Positions 17,245 through 24,523 of a DNA stretch of 43,297 bases are shown here, in pieces. The notes beneath the pieces are model-generated. The model did no database searches, was not told the DNA's origin, and worked only from the letters and a program-made list of their open reading frames with translations. This DNA comes from an uncultured Slackia sp. Its GTDB lineage: Bacteria > Actinomycetota > Coriobacteriia > Coriobacteriales > Eggerthellaceae. The stretch is from NCBI RefSeq assembly GCF_959608125.1, contig NZ_CAUHPG010000019.1, forward strand, positions 1 to 43,297. The letters run 5' to 3'. Both the position numbers and the translations under genes were made by a program. Position 1 is the first letter of the stretch. Every line of letters begins with the position of its first letter.

Positions 17245-18120
17245 ATGCCGCTTGGATTCGAAACGGCGTTAGGGGAGATAACGCTTGTTTTGTTTACTAC
17301 GTTGGCCCCTTCGGGCATTGTGGCCTGCGCGATAATGGCGGGAGTTTTAGTGTTCTCTCCCCTCGGCGCCGCCGAAAGGATTCGCATCAACCGTGGCTTG
17401 TGCGTTCCTCTGGTCATTACTATGGTGGGATTGGTGGCGTCTGCTACGCATCTCGGGAGTCCCGCGAACGCGTTGTATGTGTTTCTCGGGGTGGGGCGGT
17501 CTCCATTGTCGAACGAAGTGTTTGCGGCCGTGCTTTTTCTGGCCTCGTGCGGATTGTACTGGCTATTTTGCTTTACTGAGAAGCAGTATGTGACCGCCCA
17601 AAAGGCCTGGTGTGTTTTCATCATCGTGACTGGAGCGGTGTGCGTGGGGGCTATTGCCCGTGCCTATGACGCCCCTACTATAGTCACGTGGAGCACTCCG
17701 TTCGTTCCCGCGAATGTGTGGCTTTCGGCGTTTGCGGGAGGGCCGCTGCTCGGTATGGCTTCGCTGCGTGTCGCTCGCGCTGTCTGTTTGCATAGGCTTG
17801 CGAGCAAGGTATTGCTGGCTGTTTCGTTTGCTGCTTTGGCCGCGAACCTATCGGTCTTGGCGGCGCAAAGTGTCGATCTTTTCAATATTTGGAACGGATA
17901 TGGGACCGCGGCGAGCTTGGTGCCGTGGTACCCCGCGATGGTGGTTCTATACGGCATGGCGGGAATTGCTGCCGTGCTATTTGTTGCTGCCGCGATGCGC
18001 GGAGGCAAGCTGCCGAGCGCATCGAAGCTCGGTGCTTGTTGCGTCTTGTTTTTTGCGGGTCTTTTCGTTGTGCGGTTCGGTTTTTATATGATGCATATGA
18101 CCTATGGCATGGGTATTTGA
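17245..18120 (+). CDS. Second DmsC-family membrane anchor subunit
   Basis: 291 residues with about eight membrane helices. It is clearly paralogous to the anchor at 15493: both share FTTLAP near the N-terminus, G-x-SPLSNE and PTI-x-x-W-x-x-P-x-VP. Overall the two are diverged. The ATG at 17245 has GGGAGG 5 bases upstream, and that site overlaps a possible GTG at 17239, so the ATG is preferred. No second catalytic or ferredoxin gene follows. It may be an alternative anchor for the same reductase or serve a reductase encoded elsewhere. Confidence 0.85.
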   Translation: MPLGFETALGEITLVLFTTLAPSGIVACAIMAGVLVFSPLGAAERIRINRGLCVPLVITMVGLVASATHLGSPANALYVFLGVGRSPLSNEVFAAVLFLASCGLYWLFCFTEKQYVTAQKAWCVFIIVTGAVCVGAIARAYDAPTIVTWSTPFVPANVWLSAFAGGPLLGMASLRVARAVCLHRLASKVLLAVSFAALAANLSVLAAQSVDLFNIWNGYGTAASLVPWYPAMVVLYGMAGIAAVLFVAAAMRGGKLPSASKLGACCVLFFAGLFVVRFGFYMMHMTYGMGI

Positions 18121-18460
18121 TTTCTTGTGGTGTTGCAAGCGAGGTTCTGGCATCGGCGTAAGGGATGGTGGCGGCTTGGCGCTCGGCGCCGCTAATGAGG
18201 CTGCGCATGCTTGTCTTCGTCGCTGCATGCAGCGCCCGACGGTTGCCGGCGTCGGTGTCGATTCTCGTGCCGCCAGCCTTAAGGGCCTCCGCTCTTATCG
18301 TGGAAGCGCGGCTTTTGGTCGTCGCCGGCCGTTCGTGAAACTTCATACGCCGTTTGCAAGACCGCTCTTGTTTTTGTGGACGCATACTGCTTGTTTTTGA
18401 GGTTTCGCCCCTCGGGGGTATACTTGCAAGTTCGTGAATAAACACAACGAGGGGAAACCG
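18121..18460. other. Intergenic stretch without a recognisable gene
   Basis: 340 bases. Open frames here have no family likeness and overlap neighbours. The only signal I see is a weak promoter, TTTTGA (18395-18400), 18 bases, TATACT (18419-18424), ahead of the antiporter gene. Confidence 0.5.
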
Positions 18461-20023
18461 ATGGAAGCATTCGGGTCGATCGATGCAGGCGCATGGTCTA
18501 TCGTGCCGCCTCTTCTGGCGCTCGCGCTCGCGCTGATCACGAAAGAAGTGTACTCCTCGCTGACGATCGGCATTTTCGTCGGCATGGTTATCTATACGTT
18601 CGTCGGAACGGGTTCTGGCATCGACCAGCTGATCCAGGCGTTCACGATGGTGCCGCAGATGATGGCGGCGCAGATTTCAGCGAATTCGTCGTTGTTGCTG
18701 TTTTTGGCGCTGCTCGGCGCGCTGGTGGTGCTGGTCGCTCTTGCCGGCGGGTCGCGCGCATACGGCGAATGGGTGACGAGCCACGTGAAGAACGCGCGTT
18801 TGGCCAAGATTCTCACCGCGCTGCTCGGCCTGATGGTATTCATCGACGACTACTTCAACTGCATGACGGTGGGCGCCGTGATGCGCCCCGTGACCGACCG
18901 TTTCCGCGTGAGCCACGAGAAGTTGGCGTGGATCATCGACTCCTCGGCAGCTCCTGTGTGCATCATCGCCCCGGTGTCGAGCTGGGCGGTGGCCGTGGGC
19001 GGCTACCTGGGCGAAAACGGCTTCAGCACGTTCGTCGAGTCCATCCCGTACAACTTCTACGCCCTGGCCACGATCGTGTTCGTGTTCTACGTCTGCGCGT
19101 CGAACATGGACTTCGGCCCCATGCTCGTAGCCGAGCGCCGTGCCCGAAACGCCGGCCTGCTCGATCCGCATCCGCATAAAGAGACCGTCGAAGATGCTCC
19201 TGAACAGGTTGAATTCGACGGCATGCGCGTGTCTGACAAAGGCACCGTGCTCGATTTGGTCATCCCCATCGCCACGTTGATCGTATTCTCCGTGGTCGGT
19301 ATGCTGTATCGCGGCGGGTTTTTCGAGGGCGTCGATTTCGCCACGGCTGTCGGAGCCGATCCGATCGCGGGCCTGTGCATCGGCGCCGCCGTCGCCTTGG
19401 TCGTCGCCGCGGCCATGTATCTGCCGCGCGGCCTGACTACGCTTTCGGGCTACATGGACGGCATGTCCGAGGGCTTGAAGTCTATGGTTTCCGCCATCAT
19501 GATCCTGGTTTTGGCCTGGTCGCTGGGCGGTGTGTGCCGTTATATGATCGGTACGGGCCCCTTCGTCAGCGATATGCTGAATGGCCTTGGCGTCGGCATG
19601 GAGCTGCTGCCTGCGATTATCTTCGCCGTCTCGTCGTTCATCGGCTTTTCTATGGGCACGAGCTGGGGCACCATCGCGCTAGTCCTGCCTATCGTGTCGG
19701 GCGTTTTCGATCCGTCTGACCCGCTGTTCTTGGTAGCGGTCGGCGCTACGCTGGGCGGCTCGGTGTACGGCGACCATATCTCTCCGATATCCGATACCAC
19801 CATCCTGTCGTCGACGAGCGCGAAGTGCGATCTGCTCGACCACGTGTCCACGCAGACGCCCTACGCGACCATCGTGTTCGTGGCGGGTCTGATCGCGTAC
19901 CTGCTGACGGGTTACCTGCATACGCCCTGGGCCGGCCTGGCGCTCACTATCGTGCTTTCCGTCACGACGTTCACGGTGCTCGCCAAGCGCGACATGGCGA
20001 AAGAGACGTCCGCCGCGCGCTAG
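18461..20023 (+). CDS. NhaC-family Na+/H+ antiporter
   Basis: About 520 residues with roughly 11-12 membrane helices. The family stretches DYFNCMTVGAVMRPVTDR, SSAAPVCIIAPVSSWAV, FSMGTSWGTIALVLPI and GDHISPISDTTILSSTSA are all recognisable. NhaC-type proteins exchange cations or organic ions; Na+/H+ exchange is the default reading, and amino-acid antiport cannot be excluded. The ATG at 18461 has GAGGGGAA upstream and is preferred to a GTG at 18434. Its stop overlaps the convergent HD-phosphohydrolase stop by 3 bases within a CTAG. Confidence 0.88.
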   Translation: MEAFGSIDAGAWSIVPPLLALALALITKEVYSSLTIGIFVGMVIYTFVGTGSGIDQLIQAFTMVPQMMAAQISANSSLLLFLALLGALVVLVALAGGSRAYGEWVTSHVKNARLAKILTALLGLMVFIDDYFNCMTVGAVMRPVTDRFRVSHEKLAWIIDSSAAPVCIIAPVSSWAVAVGGYLGENGFSTFVESIPYNFYALATIVFVFYVCASNMDFGPMLVAERRARNAGLLDPHPHKETVEDAPEQVEFDGMRVSDKGTVLDLVIPIATLIVFSVVGMLYRGGFFEGVDFATAVGADPIAGLCIGAAVALVVAAAMYLPRGLTTLSGYMDGMSEGLKSMVSAIMILVLAWSLGGVCRYMIGTGPFVSDMLNGLGVGMELLPAIIFAVSSFIGFSMGTSWGTIALVLPIVSGVFDPSDPLFLVAVGATLGGSVYGDHISPISDTTILSSTSAKCDLLDHVSTQTPYATIVFVAGLIAYLLTGYLHTPWAGLALTIVLSVTTFTVLAKRDMAKETSAAR

Positions 20024-21249
20024 GCGTCGGCGCTGCACCGCATGTCGTGGAAGTAATCGCGGAATTCCACGTCGTGCGTGCTGTGCGGGCACATGAAGCG
20101 ATGCGCCGCCAGGAAGTATTCGTCGGTCATGCCGGCCAGGTAGTCCACCGCGATGCGATGCGGCTCTTCATCGCGGTAGGGCGCGCTTTCGTCGTAGAGG
20201 CGGCGCTGGCCTTCGATCTTCTCGATGAAGTGCTTGTAGACGGGCGCGTTTTCGTCGCCTGCCGCCAGGTCGGCGAGGATGGTCTCGTAGAGTTCGGCGA
20301 ACATGGGCTCGATCTGTTCCTTGTAGACGTCGCCTTGCTCGTCGGCCAGGTAGATGCGCTCGTAGTTTTCCGCCTTTGCCGTTTTCAGACTGCAGAAGGC
20401 CTCTTCGCTCATGGCGATGCGGTCGCGCATGTAGCTGTGCTCGACGATGTCGACGGTCAGGTTGTTGATGATTTCGGCGTTCTGCGTTCCGACCGCGCCG
20501 TCGGAAAACACTCCGTCGTCGGCGAGCGAGCCGACGCCCACGGCATCTTGGCGGTCTTTGCCCACGTAGGCGATCATATCGGAAATACGCACGACGCAGC
20601 CCTCGAGCGTGGACGGCCGCAGCGTCGCTATGACGCTCTGGTCGATCGAGCATGCCTCCGCCAGTTCGTCGAACGTTTCGAAATCGTGCGTCTCGTCGCG
20701 CAGGAATTCCTGCTGGCTGCTTTCCCCGTTGTGGCACAGGATGCCGTCGAGCGTCTGCAGCGTGACGTTGCGTGCGTAGAGCGTGTCGAGCACGCGCACG
20801 GAATGCACGTTGTGGTTGAAGAAACGCCCCGTGTCGGCGTGGTACAGGTTGTTCAGAATGCGTTCTCCCGCATGGCCGAAAGGGGTGTGTCCCAGGTCGT
20901 GGCCGAGCGCGATGGCCTCGGTCAGGTCTTCGTTCAGGCCGAGCATCCGCGCGATCGTGCGGGCCGTGCGCGCGACGAGTTGCACGTGAAGTCCGCGGCG
21001 GCTGATGTCGTCGTTGCGTACGAAGCTGAACACCTGGGTCTTGCCTGCGTAGCGGTTGTAGGGCGCCACGTTGAGAATCTTGTCGATATCGCGCACGAAG
21101 GGCGGTCGATGCAGCCGTGGCGACATGTCGCGGGCGGGGTTGCGCCTGACGGCGTCTGCGTCGTCGGTGCGATACGGATTGGTGCGCCCCGCGGCGCGGT
21201 CGGCTTCGAACTGCTCGATGAAGTCTTTGCTGAAATTGCGGTACGTCAC
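20020..21249 (-). CDS. dGTP triphosphohydrolase-like HD protein
   Basis: 409 residues. The HD-domain metal site reads LHVQLVARTART, then IALGHDLGHTPFGHAGERIL, the hallmark of dNTP triphosphohydrolases. The N-terminal NPYRTDDADAVRRNPARD and an R-D-x-D-K-I-L motif also fit. The cytoplasmic enzyme would cleave dGTP or other dNTPs to the nucleoside and triphosphate. At about 410 residues it is closer to the shorter dGTPase-like group than to 500-residue E. coli Dgt. It is transcribed convergently with the antiporter and shares the CTAG at 20020-20023 as stop codons on both strands. Confidence 0.88.
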   Translation of the reverse strand: MTYRNFSKDFIEQFEADRAAGRTNPYRTDDADAVRRNPARDMSPRLHRPPFVRDIDKILNVAPYNRYAGKTQVFSFVRNDDISRRGLHVQLVARTARTIARMLGLNEDLTEAIALGHDLGHTPFGHAGERILNNLYHADTGRFFNHNVHSVRVLDTLYARNVTLQTLDGILCHNGESSQQEFLRDETHDFETFDELAEACSIDQSVIATLRPSTLEGCVVRISDMIAYVGKDRQDAVGVGSLADDGVFSDGAVGTQNAEIINNLTVDIVEHSYMRDRIAMSEEAFCSLKTAKAENYERIYLADEQGDVYKEQIEPMFAELYETILADLAAGDENAPVYKHFIEKIEGQRRLYDESAPYRDEEPHRIAVDYLAGMTDEYFLAAHRFMCPHSTHDVEFRDYFHDMRCSADA

Positions 21250-21454
21250 AGGTTCCGCCTCCTTCGGTCACGGCGGAGAGGGCCGGTCGGTCATTCCGTC
21301 AGTATAAGGGGTGCGTCGCCCGCCTGCGCCTCCCTGCGCGAAAGAGGCATGGGGGCGCCGCTCATCTGACCATGCGCGCCGTCAGCCGCGGCCGTTCGCA
21401 TGAATGCGCGCGACTATGCGAAAAACGCGGCATATCGGGGCTTTGCACCCCTTC

Positions 21455-21595
21455 ACTTTAGTGTGCGGTAGTAGTACAGTAACGCAATCGCCTTGAAGAA
21501 GATCGCGAGCGGCTTCTCCTCTCTCTTGCTGTCTGACGAGCTCTCAGGGCATTCTCCCTGAGAGTCGCGCCTGATGACGCGGCTCTTTCTTTTTT
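21455..21595 (+). ncRNA. Putative small RNA or attenuator leader
   Basis: Two adjacent hairpins end in a strong terminator on the plus strand, yet the nearest upstream plus-strand gene ends 1.4 kb away and a minus-strand gene lies between. A short transcript must therefore start in this region. It could encode a 22-residue peptide from a TTG at 21493 to a TGA at 21559 (begins MKKIASGF, six serines). No ribosome-binding site is visible, so the peptide is doubtful. The upstream boundary given here is approximate. Confidence 0.4.
21541..21595 (+). terminator. Tandem hairpins with orphan terminator
   Basis: Hairpin 1: CTCTCAGGG (21541-21549) with CCCTGAGAG (21556-21564). Hairpin 2: GAGTCGCG (21562-21569) with CGCGGCTC (21578-21585), followed by TTTCTTTTTT. 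The two share bases 21562-21564, so they cannot both form completely, as in terminator switches. Confidence 0.75.
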
Positions 21596-21749
21596 GCTTG
21601 ATTAGGGTCGGTTTCGAGCGCCGCAACTGTGGCGGCCGGGCGAAGCATTCCATATTGGCCTGCGGCGTCAGTGCAGGTGGCCTATAATGAACCCCTTACT
21701 ATTCCCGGCCGCGTTGCGGCCCGCAAGATAAAGACGAGGTACGGTTTCA

Positions 21750-22304
21750 ATGGTCGATCACCAGAAAGCGCAGCAGGCCGTTGCCATGCTGCTCGAGGCT
21801 ATCGGCGAAGACCCTTCGCGCGAAGGTCTGGTCGAGACGCCCGCGCGTGTGGCTCGCATGTACGAAGAAGTGTGCGGCGGTTATGACGAGAACGCCGCCG
21901 AACATCTGAGCACGACGTTTCATGTCGACGGCAGCGAGATGGTCGTCGAGCGCGATATTCGTTTCTATTCGCTGTGCGAGCATCATCTGCTGCCGTTTTT
22001 CGGCACGGCGCATGTCGCCTACATCCCCGACGGCGAGGTCACGGGCCTTTCCAAGCTCGCGCGCACCGTCGAGGTGTTCGCGCGACGCCTGCAGCTGCAA
22101 GAGCGCCTGACGGCCCAGGTGGCCGACGCTCTTATGGACGACTTGCACGCTAAGGGCGCGATCGTCATGGTGCAGGCCGAGCATATGTGCATGTCCATGC
22201 GCGGCGTGCGCAAGCCCGGCAGCCAGACGGTCACGTTGGCTAAGCGCGGCCTGTTCGCCCAGGATGAGCGCCTGGTCGACGATTTCTTCCGCATGGTTCG
22301 TTAA
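21750..22304 (+). CDS. folE: GTP cyclohydrolase I
   Basis: 184 residues, normal for type I. The zinc ligands are Cys76 and His79 (LCEHHLLPFFG) and Cys147 (HMCMSMRG). GLSKLARTVEVFARRLQ-like and TPARVARMYEE segments are conserved. It converts GTP to 7,8-dihydroneopterin triphosphate, the first step of folate synthesis. The ATG at 21750 is used; the spacer before it has GACGAGG. An HD protein and folB follow on the same strand, so this is a folate cluster. Confidence 0.95.
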   Translation: MVDHQKAQQAVAMLLEAIGEDPSREGLVETPARVARMYEEVCGGYDENAAEHLSTTFHVDGSEMVVERDIRFYSLCEHHLLPFFGTAHVAYIPDGEVTGLSKLARTVEVFARRLQLQERLTAQVADALMDDLHAKGAIVMVQAEHMCMSMRGVRKPGSQTVTLAKRGLFAQDERLVDDFFRMVR

Positions 22305-22351
22305 TTCGCGCCGCGGCGCGTCTGCGCCGTTTTGCTTGAAAGGAGCCGATC

Positions 22352-22849
22352 GTGGGTTTTCCTGCGATGCCCGTCATCGAACGCATCCGTTTGCATCCGG
22401 AATACCGCAAGCGCCTGTCCCGCCTTTCCGAGCTTGAGGCCGATCGCGAGTTCTGCCGCCACGGCATGGCGCATCTGCTGGATGTGGCGCGCGTGGCCTA
22501 TATTCTGAATCTCGAACGCGGTCTGGGCTTTTCGCGCGAAATCGTGTATGCGGCGGCTCTTTTGCACGATGTGGGCAAGGGGAAGCAATATGAAACGGGC
22601 GCTCCGCACGACGCGCTCGGCGCCGAGATTGCGCGGGGCATTCTGGCCGACACGGGTGATTTTTCGTCCGAGGAGCAGGATGCGATCGTGCGGGCCGTGC
22701 GCGAGCATCGTCGGCCGTCGCCCGAGGCCCCTGCGCTCGGCGCCTTGCTGTGCGAAGCCGATAAGGCGTCGCGTGCCTGCTACGAATGTCCCGCGCGCGA
22801 AGGCTGTTCGTGGTCTGTTGAAAAAATGAATGCTGGCGTGGGCGTGTAG
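22352..22849 (+). CDS. HD-domain phosphohydrolase in the folate cluster
   Basis: 165 residues. HGMAHLLDVARVAY (His41) and ALLHDVGKG (His72-Asp73) form an HD metal site. The C-terminus carries Cys143-x2-Cys146-x5-Cys152, a possible metal-binding knuckle. The GTG at 22352 has AAAGGAG upstream. The gene sits between folE and folB on the same strand, so it could act on a pterin intermediate, for example dihydroneopterin triphosphate dephosphorylation, a step with no other candidate here. That is inference from position; the substrate is unknown. Confidence 0.8.
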   Translation: MGFPAMPVIERIRLHPEYRKRLSRLSELEADREFCRHGMAHLLDVARVAYILNLERGLGFSREIVYAAALLHDVGKGKQYETGAPHDALGAEIARGILADTGDFSSEEQDAIVRAVREHRRPSPEAPALGALLCEADKASRACYECPAREGCSWSVEKMNAGVGV

Positions 22850-22870
22850 CCGCGCATCCGCGCTTTCCAT

Positions 22871-22905
22871 ACGCCGCCGTCGTTCGCGTCGGCGGCGTCT
22901 TCGTA
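22871..22905 (+). terminator. Hairpin after the HD gene
   Basis: ACGCCGCCG (22871-22879) pairs perfectly with CGGCGGCGT (22890-22898), with a T-poor tail (CTTCGTATT). It is a weak terminator at best, so folB may still be reached by read-through. Confidence 0.45.
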
Positions 22906-22978
22906 TTCGAATCGGGCCGCATCGCGTGACGCGGCTCCTGTGTGCTCGCATTGCGCGGGTGCGGAAAAGGGGAATGCC

Positions 22979-23347
22979 ATGGATAGGATCATTATCGAGA
23001 ATCTGCAGGTCCACGCGAACCACGGCGTGTTTCCCGAAGAAAACGTGCTCGGCCAGCGTTTCGTCATATCGGCCGTGCTGCATGCCGACCTGCGCGATGC
23101 GGGGAAGAGCGACGCGCTCGAGGATTCGATCGATTACGGGGCGGCGTGTCGTCTGATCGATGTCTACGCGCGCAGTACCACCCATAAGCTGCTGGAACGC
23201 CTTGCCCAGGGCATCGTCGACGAGCTGTTCGCCGCTTTTCCCACGCTCGAGCGCGTGGAGCTGACGATCAAGAAGCCGTGGGCGCCGATCGGTCTCCCGC
23301 TCGATTACGCGGGCATCGCAGTCGATCGCTCTCGTGCCATGCGATAA
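22979..23347 (+). CDS. folB: Dihydroneopterin aldolase
   Basis: 122 residues, the usual FolB length. IIIENLQVHANHGVFPEE at the N-terminus carries the substrate-site Glu. The C-terminal VELTIKKPWAPIGLPLDYAGI contains the conserved catalytic Lys and the KP motif. It cleaves 7,8-dihydroneopterin to 6-hydroxymethyl-dihydropterin and glycolaldehyde. The ATG at 22979 has AAAAGGGG upstream and is preferred to an in-frame Met at 22940. No folK or folP is seen in the window. Confidence 0.93.
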   Translation: MDRIIIENLQVHANHGVFPEENVLGQRFVISAVLHADLRDAGKSDALEDSIDYGAACRLIDVYARSTTHKLLERLAQGIVDELFAAFPTLERVELTIKKPWAPIGLPLDYAGIAVDRSRAMR

Positions 23348-23353
23348 CGCCGC

Positions 23354-24352
23354 CTAGCCTTCTTCGGAGACGCGCAGCTCTTCTCTGGCCACTTCGTTGG
23401 CGTCGATGCGTTGCTTTTTGACGGGCAGTGCCTCGCTAACCACGATGCCTGCGCCTATGAGGACGAATCCGACTGTCATCAAAGCGGTGACGGTTTCGCC
23501 GAGGAAGGCGACCGAGAAGATCACGCCGAACACGCTTTCGGTGGCAAGGAAGAGCGCCGCGGGTGCGGGCGCCACGTGCGCTACGCCGACGTTTTGCAGC
23601 GAAAGAGCCAGGCACGATGCGAAGACGACGATGTATGCCACGTTCCCGAAAACGCCTGGTTCGCCGAGGACGCTCCAGTCGGGCATGCCCTCGATGAAGA
23701 ATCCGGCGGCGCATCCGATGATTCCCGCCACCATGAACTGGACCACCGTGAGCGTTAAGGCATCGCGCCCGTCGGAGAGTTTTGCCGTGAACGCGATATG
23801 CAGAGCAAGAAACGCAGCGGATACGATAGTGATGATTTCGCCGAATCCCAGCGACATCGTTTCGAACCCTTCCGAGAACGAGACGAAGCCGACGCCCGCC
23901 ACGCAAAGCACGACGGCGGCCATGTTGTAGCGTGTGGGCCGGATGCGTGAAACGGCCCAGGCGAAAAATGGAACGAACGCGCAGTAGATGCTTGTGAGGA
24001 ACGAGCTTTTCGCCGCGGTGGTGTCGGTGAGGCCTGCCGTGTTGCAGGCGTAGGACGCCACTAGGAAAATACCGAGAAACACGCCGGCGATCAGGCTTTC
24101 GCGGTCGATATGCGTGCGTATGGTGTTGAAACAGACGGCGAACAGGATGACTCCCGAGAAGAAGAACCGGATGCCCACGAGCCATAAGGGCGGCAGCGCG
24201 TTCACGGTATCCTTGACGACTACGGTGCCAAGCCCCCAGATGGCGGCGGCGAGCACGAGCATGGCCTTGTACGACCATGGCGGCAGGGCCATGCGTCCTG
24301 CGCGATGGCGAGAACGGCCGGAAGCCGGGGGTGTCGTCCTGAGTTCGCTCAT
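23354..24352 (-). CDS. EamA-family (DMT) transporter
   Basis: 332 residues with ten predicted helices forming two EamA repeats. The first repeat has AAIWGLGTVVVKDTVNALPP and the second has ALFLATESVFGVIFSVAFLGE, the conserved positions of drug/metabolite transporters. The substrate is unknown. The ATG at 24352 lacks a clear ribosome-binding site; an internal ATG at 24292 (MALPPWSYK) has AGGA upstream and removes a basic 20-residue leader, so the true start may be there. It ends 7 bases from the convergent folB gene. Confidence 0.87.
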   Translation of the reverse strand: MSELRTTPPASGRSRHRAGRMALPPWSYKAMLVLAAAIWGLGTVVVKDTVNALPPLWLVGIRFFFSGVILFAVCFNTIRTHIDRESLIAGVFLGIFLVASYACNTAGLTDTTAAKSSFLTSIYCAFVPFFAWAVSRIRPTRYNMAAVVLCVAGVGFVSFSEGFETMSLGFGEIITIVSAAFLALHIAFTAKLSDGRDALTLTVVQFMVAGIIGCAAGFFIEGMPDWSVLGEPGVFGNVAYIVVFASCLALSLQNVGVAHVAPAPAALFLATESVFGVIFSVAFLGETVTALMTVGFVLIGAGIVVSEALPVKKQRIDANEVAREELRVSEEG

Positions 24353-24488
24353 GGCGCTATCGTATCCGACGCGGCCGCGTTCGTCTATGGGGTCGAAGGC
24401 GGTCGCGGCGGTGGGCGGAACTGCGGTCGCCCGTCATCGGCGCGAGCCGCAAGGAGCTGCATCGGCGCCGCTATCGCGTCCGGAACGC

Positions 24489-24521
24489 AAGAAGGCCTCG
24501 GGTCGCGCCCGAGGCCTTCTT
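24489..24521 (-). terminator. Terminator of the pknB operon
   Basis: A 14-bp perfect stem (24489-24502 with 24508-24521) directly follows the kinase stop on the minus strand. The tail has few T residues on either side. Confidence 0.65.
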
Positions 24522-24523
24522 CG

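Larger units (their letters stand above)
21250..21749. other. Divergent intergenic region between the dGTPase-like gene and folE
   Basis: 500 bases. It holds the putative short transcript and orphan terminator at about 21455-21595 and a TATAAT at 21683-21688 that may belong to folE. No convincing -35 hexamer stands at the right distance from that -10. The remainder shows nothing recognisable. Confidence 0.5.

Noticed and set aside
18104..18400. A possible 98-residue small protein after the second anchor gene
   Set aside because: It starts inside the anchor gene without a ribosome-binding site and resembles no family I know.
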